Below, piece after piece: positions 9,040 to 16,716 of a stretch of 39,069 nucleotides of DNA. The DNA lies in contig JACTMJ010000025.1 in NCBI GenBank assembly GCA_014584705.1, forward strand, positions 1-39,069, written 5' to 3'. The DNA is from Acidobacteriota bacterium (GTDB taxonomy: Bacteria > Acidobacteriota > Terriglobia > Bryobacterales > Bryobacteraceae). Within the stretch, counting starts at the first letter, position 1; the number at the start of each line of letters is the position of its first letter. Below the pieces are notes generated by a model. It was given only the letters and a program-made list of their open reading frames with translations. It searched no databases and had not been told where the DNA came from. Made by a program: the position numbers and the translations under genes.

Positions 9040-10169
9040 CGTTCCACGCCAGAGGTGCCTGTCGAGCCGATCGAGCGTGCTGTGCCGGCGGAGCCTGTGC
9101 TCCCAGAGGAGCTGGTCGTCCCAGAGGAACCGGCTGTCCCGGTAGAGCCGCCCGATCCCGAAGAGCCTGTTGTACCGTGGCCTTCCGTGGGTGTCTTCGG
9201 AGCGGGCGCTTGAATACTTGCGCCCTCCGGCGTCAAAGTCACCGTTCGCACTTGGCCGACGGGTCCAATCTTGCCCACATCGCTCCCCTGCCAAACCACA
9301 CTCAACCCCCCGGCATTGCCCGTTAGAATCTGGGCGTTCGCGCCCACCCGGATCACGCGCGATTGCCCGGCGTCGATCGTTCCCACGTATACCGTCTTCT
9401 CTCCGTCGCGCACCCGCACCCAGGTCAGGGCGCTCGCGGAAAGCCGAAGTTCGCGCTCACCGCTGCCGTGGACGGTCGGGGCTGGGGATACTTCTCCGGA
9501 AGCCGGGGTTGCGGCAGTTGCCGGTGGAGTTACAGGGAGAGGGGCGAGCGTGGCGGGAGGTGTGGCAGGCCCCGGTTCCACTGGCGGAGAGGTCTCCCCT
9601 GGCGAGGAATCGGACGGGCCGGGTGCCGTTGTGCTCTCTTCCCCCGGCGATTCTGGAGCCACTTCCGGTTTCACCTGGGCGACGGGCACCGAGGGGCTTT
9701 CCGTAGTTTGGGTCGCTTCCGGAGCGCTCGAAACATTCCGCTCCCGGGTCTGGGAATCTTCCCAGATCATGTACGCCACGGCGCACACCGCAATCACTCC
9801 AATGAGGAGGCCAACGGAAAGGAAGACTTGCCGGAAAGAGAAACTGCTCTGGCCCCCGATAGTGGGGAGGGGCGGCAGGTCGGGCTGCTCCGGCATCGAA
9901 AGCTTCTCCTGCAAGGCGGAACTCGTTGATCCGAATGACCCGAATTGAATCTCCGTGGTTGTCTCAAACTCGTCCGGATCCAGGCCCAGCGTTGTGGCAT
10001 ATTGCCGGACGAAACTCTTGCGGAAAAAATCGCCCGGGATCTTTTCCAGATTGTCCTGCTCAATTGCATCCAGAAACTGAGCTTGAATCCGCGTCTTCCC
10101 GGCGATCTCGTCGAGCGAGAGCCCTTGCTTGAGCCGTGCTTCTTTTAGCTTTTCGCCGAGACTAGCCAT
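9036..10169 (-). CDS. rodZ: RodZ-like cell-shape protein (HTH + TM + DUF4115) with a Gly/Ser/Thr-rich tail
   Basis: RodZ links the MreB cytoskeleton to the cell-wall elongation machinery. This 377-residue protein has the expected order. A cytosolic Xre-type helix-turn-helix (about 1-70: LGEKLKEARLKQGLSLDEIA, then DFFRKSFVRQYATTLGLDPDEF) is followed by one membrane helix near 112-132 (VFLSVGLLIGVIAVCAVAYMI). A Pro/Ser/Thr/Glu-rich spacer comes next, then a periplasmic DUF4115 domain (LRLSASALTWVRVRDGEKTVY to VGQVRTVTLTP). The last about 50 residues are a repetitive GSTG/GTSG tail. AGGAA precedes the ATG at 10169. It is convergent with pgsA, stops overlapping in CTAA, and divergent from the methyltransferase gene. 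Function is known for the family; the tail is unexplained. Confidence 0.85.
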   Translation of the reverse strand: MASLGEKLKEARLKQGLSLDEIAGKTRIQAQFLDAIEQDNLEKIPGDFFRKSFVRQYATTLGLDPDEFETTTEIQFGSFGSTSSALQEKLSMPEQPDLPPLPTIGGQSSFSFRQVFLSVGLLIGVIAVCAVAYMIWEDSQTRERNVSSAPEATQTTESPSVPVAQVKPEVAPESPGEESTTAPGPSDSSPGETSPPVEPGPATPPATLAPLPVTPPATAATPASGEVSPAPTVHGSGERELRLSASALTWVRVRDGEKTVYVGTIDAGQSRVIRVGANAQILTGNAGGLSVVWQGSDVGKIGPVGQVRTVTLTPEGASIQAPAPKTPTEGHGTTGSSGSGGSTGTAGSSGTTSSSGSTGSAGTARSIGSTGTSGVER

Positions 10170-10387
10170 GAATCTGTGTTCCTGAAGCGTAACCGTGCCC
10201 GTCTGTCCAGTGCCAATGGCGTCCTGCCGGATATCCCGTGAGAGGTGCGAAGCCCTACCCGATGATATCCTCTTCGGTAACGGACGCCGCCCGTTAATTT
10301 ATTTTCTCGCCTCCGCGCCTTTAGATGCAACGGTTTACTATTGAACACAGGGTACACTTGTTTCGCGATAATAGAAATACGTCGGAA

Positions 10388-11404
10388 ATGGAGAAAGTAT
10401 CGGCAGCTCTTGGTGCTCACGCGGCAGCGGCTGTTCCTCGCCGCGGAATGCATTCGGAGGCGGTGTCGGATGCATCGGCGGGCACGTGCCCGGCTTGCAA
10501 CGCCGCGGATTTCGAATCCATCCTCCGGACCGGCGGCATCGGCGCGCCTCGCACGCTCATCGCATGCAGCCGTTGCAGTCTTCTTCGGATTTTGGGCAGC
10601 CCCACCTGTACCAATGCCCTCACGTTGGCCGACGCTTTGCATTTTTCCGGCCCGCGGGGCACCCCGGCGGATCGCTTCTATCGGTTCATGCTCGCGCGGG
10701 CGCTTCGTCCTAAGCTTCAGTTTCTGTCCAAGGCTCTCCTTCGAAAGGGTTCCAGCGGCGTCGTGCTCGATTGCGGTGGCGGTGACGGAACCGTCGCTCG
10801 CGCGCTGGAGGCGCGGGATGCCAGGTCCCTCTCCGTCGTCGGGAACCTCGGCGAGGCTATCCACGCCTATCATCGGCAGGGCGTTCCAGTCGTGGTTGCG
10901 GACCCGTCGGATCCGCCTCTGCGAGTCAGCATGTTTGATGCCGTCTGCCGCTTGCGAGGCTTGGCTCATGACGAGGATCCGGTTTCCTGGCTGCAATCCG
11001 CGCGACGGCTCTTGAAGCCGGGCGGCCGCGTGGTAACCCAGACGTTCGATTCCGGTTCCTGGGCCTTCCTGATTACGGGTTCCCAGTGGGCCGGCCTAGA
11101 GGGCCAATGCGCGCGCTACGCATTCCGGGCCGTGGACCTTGAAGTTCTGTTGGACTTCTCCGGATTTCAGATTGCGCGCCGTACCCACTTCTTCCCCCTC
11201 CTGAATGCGAGCGTTTGGGTTTCCAGCCTCTTCCCCGGAATGGATCCCCAGGCGCGGCGCGCGCCCAACCGCGAAAGATCCTGGCGAATGTTTCCGCTCG
11301 ATCTGCTCTACGCGTTCCTCGTGCTACTCGCGCTTCCAGTCGGCCTGATTGAATCCGTTTGCCATACCGGCTCCGTATTGATGGTAGAGGCAGAGCCGAA
11401 GTAG
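10388..11404 (+). CDS. SAM-dependent methyltransferase with N-terminal zinc ribbon
   Basis: A small zinc ribbon opens the conserved part (CPAC and, about 30 residues on, CSRC). A class I SAM-binding fold follows, with motif I VVLDCGGGDGTVARALE and a later ARRLLKPGGRVVTQTF strand. This matches the Methyltransf_13/23 group seen in cell-surface glycan clusters; the substrate is unknown. The C-terminus has a hydrophobic stretch (LLYAFLVLLALPVGLIESV) that could hold it at the membrane. The first in-frame ATG is at 10325, but I prefer 10388 (MEKVSAALG), with weak support; 10448 is also possible. The acidic post-motif-I residue is unclear (VVGNLGEA), so binding may be atypical. Its TAG stop is immediately followed by the ATG of the cyclase-like gene. 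Confidence 0.7.
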   Translation: MEKVSAALGAHAAAAVPRRGMHSEAVSDASAGTCPACNAADFESILRTGGIGAPRTLIACSRCSLLRILGSPTCTNALTLADALHFSGPRGTPADRFYRFMLARALRPKLQFLSKALLRKGSSGVVLDCGGGDGTVARALEARDARSLSVVGNLGEAIHAYHRQGVPVVVADPSDPPLRVSMFDAVCRLRGLAHDEDPVSWLQSARRLLKPGGRVVTQTFDSGSWAFLITGSQWAGLEGQCARYAFRAVDLEVLLDFSGFQIARRTHFFPLLNASVWVSSLFPGMDPQARRAPNRERSWRMFPLDLLYAFLVLLALPVGLIESVCHTGSVLMVEAEPK

Positions 11405-12397
11405 ATGCAGCTGTCCATCTTTCCTGGGAATGCGGCGCGGCGCAGCGCTCCTTGGCTACGTGAGCTGCTCGCCGGAGCCGCCGGCACCCTGGCATTCACC
11501 CTTGCCCTCGTCCTGCCTCTCTATGCCGCGCCTCCGTCTAACCCCGCCCGTTCTGCTTCCCATCCTGTTCCCGGTTTGAACGGCGAACGCGCCATGGTTT
11601 TTGCCCGCTCCGCGGCTTCCTTTGGGCCGCGTCCCTCGGGCTCGCCCGCCATCGAGGGCCTGCGGCGGTTCATCCTCCGCGAGTTGCGCGGAAACGGCAT
11701 TCCGGTCGAGGAACAGCGCTTCACCGCCCGGACGCCGGCTGGCGACGTTCCGATGGTGAACCTGATTGCCCGGATCCCGGGGAATAGCGGGCAGAGAATC
11801 CTGCTTACCGGACACTACGACACCAAGCGGATCCAAGGCATCCAGTTCGTGGGCGCGAACGATGGGGGATCTTCCACCGCGCTGCTGCTTGAATTGGCCA
11901 CCGTGCTCTCCAAGCGCAAGGGTGCAACCGGGAGCGGACCCGAGATCTGGATTGTCTTTTTCGACGGAGAGGAAGCCGTTGGAGACTGGTCGGAAACGGA
12001 CAGCCTCTACGGCAGCCGTCATCTCGCCTCCCAGATGGAGCGCGAAGGTCGGTTGAGATCGATCCGCGCTCTGATCAATCTCGACATGATCGGCGACCGC
12101 GACCTCAACCTCGTTCTCGAGTACAATTCCACAGCCGCTCTGCGGAATCTCGCCGTGGAAGTGGCGGCCGCCCAGGGCCATCCGGATCTCTTTGACCGTC
12201 ACCTCTCCGCCATCGAAGACGATCACATTCCCTTCGCGAAGTTGAACGTGCCCGTGCTGAATCTCATCGACTTCTCCTACGGGCCTCGGCACGCCTGGTG
12301 GCATTCGGAAGCCGATACCATCGACAAGCTCTCTCCCGCGAGCTTCGGCATCGTCGGGAATCTGGTGCTGGAAATCGTCGACCGTCTGAGCCGGTAG
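11405..12397 (+). CDS. M28-family glutaminyl-peptide cyclotransferase-like enzyme
   Basis: The fold is that of zinc peptidase family M28, but the motifs match glutaminyl cyclases, which turn N-terminal Gln into pyroglutamate. FFDGEEAVGDWSETDSLYGS (about 186-204) closely resembles the animal-type cyclase signature. The single-zinc set is predicted as D153 (GANDGGSS), E190 and H300 (AWWHSEADTIDKLSP), with E189 as general acid/base and D272 or D273 in DDHIPF supporting it. A hydrophobic segment near 22-41 ends in PLYAAPP, suggesting a signal peptide or anchor, so action in the periplasm is likely. The start abuts the methyltransferase stop, implying translational coupling. A plain aminopeptidase is the alternative, but the DSLYGSRHLA motif argues against it. 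Confidence 0.75.
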   Translation: MQLSIFPGNAARRSAPWLRELLAGAAGTLAFTLALVLPLYAAPPSNPARSASHPVPGLNGERAMVFARSAASFGPRPSGSPAIEGLRRFILRELRGNGIPVEEQRFTARTPAGDVPMVNLIARIPGNSGQRILLTGHYDTKRIQGIQFVGANDGGSSTALLLELATVLSKRKGATGSGPEIWIVFFDGEEAVGDWSETDSLYGSRHLASQMEREGRLRSIRALINLDMIGDRDLNLVLEYNSTAALRNLAVEVAAAQGHPDLFDRHLSAIEDDHIPFAKLNVPVLNLIDFSYGPRHAWWHSEADTIDKLSPASFGIVGNLVLEIVDRLSR

Positions 12398-12409
12398 CCG
12401 CCAACCGCC

Positions 12410-12473
12410 CCCTCCGGATTCATGCGGAGGGCGAACCCGGCCTGGTACCCGCTCCCGTTTCATTTTGGAGCGG
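12410..12473 (+). terminator. Two tandem hairpins after the cyclase-like gene, possible terminator
   Basis: CCCTCCG (12410-12416) pairs with CGGAGGG (12425-12431). CCGCTCC (12449-12455) pairs with GGAGCGG (12467-12473) around an AT-rich loop. They begin 12 bases after the stop. Neither has a clean U-tract, so termination is a guess; they could equally lie in the leader of the glycosyltransferase, which starts at 12596. The rest of 12474-12595 shows nothing further. Confidence 0.35.
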
Positions 12474-12595
12474 CATCCCGATTTCCTGAGAATTTTCGCC
12501 GCCTCCCGCCACTACCTTCCCGAACGAAGCCGCCCCGCGCCTAGCCCAGCGCCGCGCGGAGCGTAGTCTCGTCCACGCGGGCTCGAACAGAACCG

Positions 12596-14104
12596 ATGAG
12601 CTTCCTCGTCCAACTCCTGCTGTTCTATCTCGCGTTCTATTTTCTGATCAGCGGGCTTGACGATCTTAGCGTCGATCTGCGCGTTGCCTGGGGCAAGCTG
12701 GTCCGGCGTTGGGGAAAGCGCCGAGGCTTGGATAGCTTGCCCGGGATCACCGAACTTCATTCCCTCCCGCAGAAGCGCATTGCCATCATGGTGCCGCTCT
12801 GGCAGGAATCGAAGGTTGTCGGCGCGATGGTGGAAACGAACCTCGGCCAGTTGGAATACCGCAACTTCGCCTTCTTTCTGGGAGTCTATCCGAACGACGC
12901 CGCCACGATCGCGGCCGCGCGAAGCCTCTCCTTGAGGCATCCGAATGTGCATGTCGTTGTCTGTTCCCGGCCCGGGCCCACCTCCAAGGCGGATTGCCTG
13001 AACCACATCTACCGGAGTATCGAAGATCACGAGTTCCGGGGCAGTGGCCGATACGAACTCGTCCTGCTGCATGACGCGGAAGACACACTGCACCCGGCGT
13101 CGCTCGCGCTCGTGAACTGGTTTGCGGATGTGTACGGTATGGTTCAGGTTCCCGTTCTGCCCTTTCGAACCCCGCTTTCCGAATGGGTCCACGGTGTCTA
13201 TTGCGATGAGTTTGCCGAGTTCCTGTCTCGGGACATGCGTTTGCGGGAATACGCCGGCGCCTTTCTCCCTTCGAATGGCGTTGGTACGGCCATTCGCCGT
13301 GAGTACCTGGATGCGCTTCGCGAGGCGCAGGACGGTCTCCTCTTTGATCCGGATTGCCTCACCGAAGACTATGAGCTCGGCATGAAGTTGGCCGAAGCCG
13401 GCTGTCCCCAGGTATTCCTCCCGCTCACGCGCGATTACGGCGACGTGCTGGCAACGCGCGAGTACTTCCCCCGAACCTTCTCCGCCGCCGCACGGCAGCG
13501 CGCCCGCTGGATTAGCGGCCAGTGCCTCCAATCCTGGGAACGCCACGGCTGGCCGCTCAAGCGAAGCAGTTCGTATTGGTTCTGGCGAGACCGGAAAGGG
13601 CTGTGGGGAAACCCCTTGAGCCTGGTTGCCCTCGCGCTGCTCGCCCTAAGCGCCCTCGCGTGGGTGGCGCCGGAAAGCGCTTCGCTCGGCCCCTGGCTGT
13701 GGCTGGCCGGGTCAACTCCGGGTGTGGACGCGCTCTATCTTAGTTGCACCGTCCTCGCCGTGGAGCGTATGGCCGTGCGCATGGCGCTCGTGAGTCGGAT
13801 ATACGGCTTCCGTTTCGCGCTGGGTGTGCCGCTGAGAATGATGCTGAGTACGGCAATCAATGCCCGGGCCACCGTCTCCGCCATCCACCGCTTCCTGCGG
13901 GCCAGAGCCACTCGCCGGCGGCTGCGTTGGTCAAAAACGGAACACTCGTTCCCGGTTGCGACCCCCGCGCGAGCGGCCATGGCTGCCGCCGGGGCGGAAT
14001 CGTCAGCTGCACTCGCCGCCACAATGGCGGACGCCGCGCTAGAAGCCGCGGAAGCGCCCCCGCCGGATGGCAACCCGCCACGGGCGCGTGCCGCGGGCGC
14101 GTGA
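12596..14104 (+). CDS. NfrB-like membrane glycosyltransferase (GT2)
   Basis: The protein (502 residues) has an N-terminal membrane helix (about 2-20), a cytosolic GT2 domain and two or three C-terminal helices. GT2 landmarks are AIMVPLWQES, an acidic HDAED (159-163) in the DxD position, PSNGVGTAIRR, TED (256-258) as the catalytic-base motif, and QRARW (301-305), the QxxRW signature of processive transferases. The nearest named relative I recognise is NfrB, the inner-membrane transferase of the phage N4 receptor system; no NfrA partner or MshEN extension is visible. Hence secretion of a polysaccharide is inferred, not shown. The last 45 residues are Ala-rich low complexity. The ATG at 12596 lacks a clear ribosome site, so an internal start is possible. 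Confidence 0.75.
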   Translation: MSFLVQLLLFYLAFYFLISGLDDLSVDLRVAWGKLVRRWGKRRGLDSLPGITELHSLPQKRIAIMVPLWQESKVVGAMVETNLGQLEYRNFAFFLGVYPNDAATIAAARSLSLRHPNVHVVVCSRPGPTSKADCLNHIYRSIEDHEFRGSGRYELVLLHDAEDTLHPASLALVNWFADVYGMVQVPVLPFRTPLSEWVHGVYCDEFAEFLSRDMRLREYAGAFLPSNGVGTAIRREYLDALREAQDGLLFDPDCLTEDYELGMKLAEAGCPQVFLPLTRDYGDVLATREYFPRTFSAAARQRARWISGQCLQSWERHGWPLKRSSSYWFWRDRKGLWGNPLSLVALALLALSALAWVAPESASLGPWLWLAGSTPGVDALYLSCTVLAVERMAVRMALVSRIYGFRFALGVPLRMMLSTAINARATVSAIHRFLRARATRRRLRWSKTEHSFPVATPARAAMAAAGAESSAALAATMADAALEAAEAPPPDGNPPRARAAGA

Positions 14105-14137
14105 ACCACTTCCATTTCGTTAGGATCGCGAATCGCG

Positions 14138-14179
14138 AAACAAAGAAGGGCGGCCAACCCGGAGAGGGGTCGGCCGCCC
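14138..14179 (-). terminator. Intrinsic terminator for tonB
   Basis: On the minus strand a 13-bp stem (GGGCGGCC-GACCC with its complement, one wobble pair) closes a 6-base CTCTCC loop and is followed by TTCTTTGTTT. It starts 24 bases after the tonB stop. It also sits after the convergent glycosyltransferase, so it may block read-through from that side, although the plus-strand U-tract is absent. Confidence 0.75.
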
Positions 14180-14202
14180 AGCCCGATCACAAGGAGAACA
14201 GC

Positions 14203-15429
14203 TTAAAGCAGACGGAAGTTCACTTCAATTGTGGCGTAGACGGCCACCGGTTTGCCTTCCTTGGTTCCGGGACGGAATCGCCACTTCCTGACCGCCTCGA
14301 TCGCCTTTTCGTCGAGGCCGAGGCCTAGCGGTCGGACCACCTTGAGATTCGTCGGCTTGCCCGTTGCGTCGATGATCACCGAGAGCACCACGGTTCCCTG
14401 ATACTTCGCCTTCCGTGCTTCTTCGGAATACTCCGGCTCGATCTTGTAAACCGGAACCGGGCTCGTCACGCCGCCGCCCACGCGGAACACGCCGCCGCCG
14501 AAGCCGCCGCCTTCCCCCTCACCCACACCCGCTCCCCGGCCAGCGCCAACGCCCGTTCCGCGACCGGTTCCAATCCCGCCGCCGGACCCGGGTCCGTTAG
14601 AGGGCGGGCCGCCGATCACTCCCGATAGCGGATCGCCATAGTTGGCCATGTTCACTTGCGGCAGCGGCGCATCCGGGGGCGCAATCACGGTTGGCTCCAT
14701 CACAAGCTTCGGATTCGGGTTCAGGATTTCCTGGGTAGGGGGGGTGAACTGTTTCATCGAGGCCTTGGGCAGTTTGCCCTTGTTCACCGGAAGAGGATTG
14801 TTGTTTCCGCCGCCACCGCCACCGCCTGCCGGCTTCGGCGCCGCGGCAGCCGGCATGTAGGCTTCCAGGTTTGGAGCCACCAAACTCACGCTTTCCCTCA
14901 CGGTCTGTTGCACGGTTTCGTTGGTGCCGAGCGCCAACCCCACCAGCACCAGCCCGATATGAACCGCCATGGAGATCGCCCGGGACTTGCCGGAATACTC
15001 CGACTTGTGCCACATGCTCTTCACCGCCACGGGCTTGGAAGTCACATCGAGTGGCGGCAATTTCTCCGGTGCGATCAGATCCTTGATGTTGTGCGCCAGG
15101 CTCTTCCAAAACGGCATCCGCGCTTCGGTGAGCTCGTCATGAATCTCGATGGGCTTGGATGTAATGTCGCTGGGTAGAGTCTGGGCATGAACCGCGTCGC
15201 TGAAGTTTTCCCGGATGCGCACCCAGAACGGCCGATCGTCGCCAACCCCTTTGACAGCCACTGGCTTCGATGTCACATCGAGCGCGGGCAGTTTCTCGGG
15301 AGCAAACACATCGCGCAGGCTTCCCGCAATCCTGCCAATGAGCGATTTTCGTTCGGTTTCTACAAGCAAGCTGTCCAGCGGGTCATGCTGGTAGAGCCGC
15401 GAATTGGGAGTTTCAGGCGCTTCGCTCAT
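14203..15429 (-). CDS. tonB: Energy transducer TonB with a long repeat-bearing cytoplasmic N-terminus
   Basis: TonB passes proton-motive energy to outer-membrane receptors. The C-terminal domain is clear (about 315-408): YSEEARKAKYQGTVVLSVII, VVRPLGLGLDEKAIEAVRKW, RFRPGTKEGKPV. The single membrane helix is near 150-169 (AISMAVHIGLVLVGLALG), not at the N-terminus as in classical TonB. Before it lie about 145 cytosolic residues with three related copies of a motif, best seen in APEKLPALDVTSKPVAVK (42-60), TLPSDITSKPIEI (84-96) and APEKLPPLDVTSKPVAVK (119-137). A Pro/Gly-rich periplasmic spacer with poly-Gly runs follows. ATG 15429 is preceded by GGACAG. No ExbB/ExbD lies in the window. The 262 bases upstream (15430-15691) contain no gene I can support. 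Confidence 0.9.
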   Translation of the reverse strand: MSEAPETPNSRLYQHDPLDSLLVETERKSLIGRIAGSLRDVFAPEKLPALDVTSKPVAVKGVGDDRPFWVRIRENFSDAVHAQTLPSDITSKPIEIHDELTEARMPFWKSLAHNIKDLIAPEKLPPLDVTSKPVAVKSMWHKSEYSGKSRAISMAVHIGLVLVGLALGTNETVQQTVRESVSLVAPNLEAYMPAAAAPKPAGGGGGGGNNNPLPVNKGKLPKASMKQFTPPTQEILNPNPKLVMEPTVIAPPDAPLPQVNMANYGDPLSGVIGGPPSNGPGSGGGIGTGRGTGVGAGRGAGVGEGEGGGFGGGVFRVGGGVTSPVPVYKIEPEYSEEARKAKYQGTVVLSVIIDATGKPTNLKVVRPLGLGLDEKAIEAVRKWRFRPGTKEGKPVAVYATIEVNFRLL

Positions 15430-15691
15430 AGCACTGTCCAGATCGAAACATCACGAGCCCACGGATTGCACGCTGGGGATAGAAAGCCGGGCGGGCCTGC
15501 TCACCGGCTAACCAATGGACGCTATTGCACAACCACCAGTTACAAAATATGGAAGATGCTCCACGGTCTGTCTTCTGGCATCAGCCTAGCACACTTCTAT
15601 ACCCGCCCAAATCGTCGTGCTTTCTCCTAACTTGGCGAGAAACAAAGATCGAGCGGTTCAATTAATGGATTCACCGGAACTTGATGCGCTT

Positions 15692-16324
15692 CTACGATTT
15701 CTGGAAAAGGAACCTGGCGGTCTCCTCCCAAATGGCCGGCGTGATGTCGGCAAGGGCGTGGTCAGAGGGATACTCCACCAGCCGAACCAGATCCCCCTGC
15801 CGCCTCGCGAACTCCCGGGAATAGCTCACGGGGACGACGGTGTCGTCTAGGCCGTGCAGCACGAGGGCGGGGCACTTCGGAGCGGGGTAGTCCTCGTATT
15901 GCAGCCCGTCCTCGATCAGCCCAAACCCGATCGAGCGTTCCCGACCCTCCCCGTAGTGGAATACTTCGCGGCTGCCGGTCCGCCTCCAGGCCGCAAACGC
16001 CTCGCTCCCCAGCTCCGCCTCCCAGCGCCGGGGAAAACAGAAGGCAGGGGCCATCAGGACGATTTTTTGCACCTCCACGTGCCTCGCCGCATAGAGCGCG
16101 GCCAGATAACCGCCCAGACTGGAGCCAATTGCCGTAACGTCGCCCGTCCCGGCGGCTTCCGCAACCACCTGTAACTGCGCGGTGATCGTGAGGTGCGCAA
16201 AATCCCCGTTATCCAGCGCCGGAACCGCCAGATCGATCCCTCGCTCCGCGAATCGGTTTCGAAAGTAAGTCGCCTTCGAGGAGGCCGGGCTGGACGCAAA
16301 ACCATGCAAATAGACGTAGTTCAT
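15692..16324 (-). CDS. YqiA/UPF0227-type alpha/beta-hydrolase (esterase)
   Basis: A small serine hydrolase of 210 residues. MNYVYLHGFASSPASSKATY is the typical opening of the YqiA/YcfP group, with the oxyanion HGF motif. The nucleophile elbow is GSSLGG (Ser near 69), the acid lies in HGLDDTVVP, and the base in SDHALAD. All three catalytic residues are present in order, so it should be active on short acyl esters or thioesters; the physiological substrate is not known. There is no signal peptide, so it is cytosolic. The ATG at 16324 has no obvious Shine-Dalgarno sequence. It is a single gene, ending in the empty stretch before tonB. Confidence 0.8.
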   Translation of the reverse strand: MNYVYLHGFASSPASSKATYFRNRFAERGIDLAVPALDNGDFAHLTITAQLQVVAEAAGTGDVTAIGSSLGGYLAALYAARHVEVQKIVLMAPAFCFPRRWEAELGSEAFAAWRRTGSREVFHYGEGRERSIGFGLIEDGLQYEDYPAPKCPALVLHGLDDTVVPVSYSREFARRQGDLVRLVEYPSDHALADITPAIWEETARFLFQKS

Positions 16325-16375
16325 CGGTAGCCACTAGCATACCGGCTTTGCCGCAAACGCCCGGACCCCCTCGTT

Positions 16376-16493
16376 TTACGAAACGAAGCCACATCCCACG
16401 CCCCGTACCCGATCACCCCACCAGTTCGGCGTCGGACCGTGCTGCTGGGGCGGTCGCGCGAGCAGCACATTCCGGGGTGAGTTCGTTTCGTAA
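16376..16493. repeat. MITE-like element with 12-bp terminal inverted repeats
   Basis: TTACGAAACGAA (16376-16387) and its exact inverse TTCGTTTCGTAA (16482-16493) bracket 94 bases with no gene. Inside are nested inverted pairs: CACCCC with GGGGTG, and GTGCTGCT (16439-16446) with AGCAGCAC (16461-16468). The left and right halves also share a looser CAC..CCC motif just inside the ends. This layout fits a miniature transposable element or a structured RNA. No target duplication is convincing. It lies between the divergent esterase and tRNA-Leu. Confidence 0.45.
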
Positions 16494-16529
16494 TTCTGGC
16501 AACTTGACGCCCTCGTCCGCTCCTGAGAA

Positions 16530-16550
16530 ACTGGTTGATGCCCAACCAGT
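16530..16550. promoter_or_regulatory. Inverted repeat immediately upstream of tRNA-Leu
   Basis: ACTGGTTG (16530-16537) and CAACCAGT (16543-16550) form an 8-bp stem with a 5-base loop, two bases before the mature tRNA 5' end. A -35-like TTGACG lies at 16504-16509, with a poor -10 (GAAACT) at 17-base spacing. The hairpin would fall in the 5' leader removed by RNase P, or act as a DNA site. Confidence 0.4.
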
Positions 16551-16552
16551 GT

Positions 16553-16639
16553 GCGGATGTGGCGGAATTGGCAGACGCGCTAGTTTCAGGTACTAGTTCT
16601 CGCAAGGGAGTGGAGGTTCAAGTCCTCTCATCCGCACCA
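16553..16639 (+). tRNA. tRNA-Leu (CAG)
   Basis: The acceptor arms GCGGATG and CATCCGC pair over 7 bp. The anticodon stem CTAGT/ACTAG holds the loop TTCAGGT, giving anticodon CAG, which reads CUG, a major Leu codon in this GC-rich DNA. A long variable arm marks a class II tRNA, and the T-loop is GGTTCAAGTCC. The discriminator A is followed by an encoded CCA (16637-16639). pyrF starts 77 bases downstream. Confidence 0.97.
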
Positions 16640-16716
16640 TTTCTCCCCGGCCCGCCGGATACCGTCCGGTATTTCACGGCCCTTCCGTCTCTTCCGTTAC
16701 ACATAGGACCATAGCC

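Noticed and set aside
9040-9180. Plus-strand reading of the rodZ tail as a Pro/Glu/Val repeat (VPEEPAVPVEP)
   Set aside because: This is the mirror reading of Gly/Ser/Thr codons on the real strand; there is no start or ribosome site for it.
10278-10296. Hairpin TAACGG/CCGTTA followed by ATTTATTTT, looking like a terminator
   Set aside because: It lies between two divergent genes with no plus-strand gene upstream to terminate; the stem is only 6 bp.
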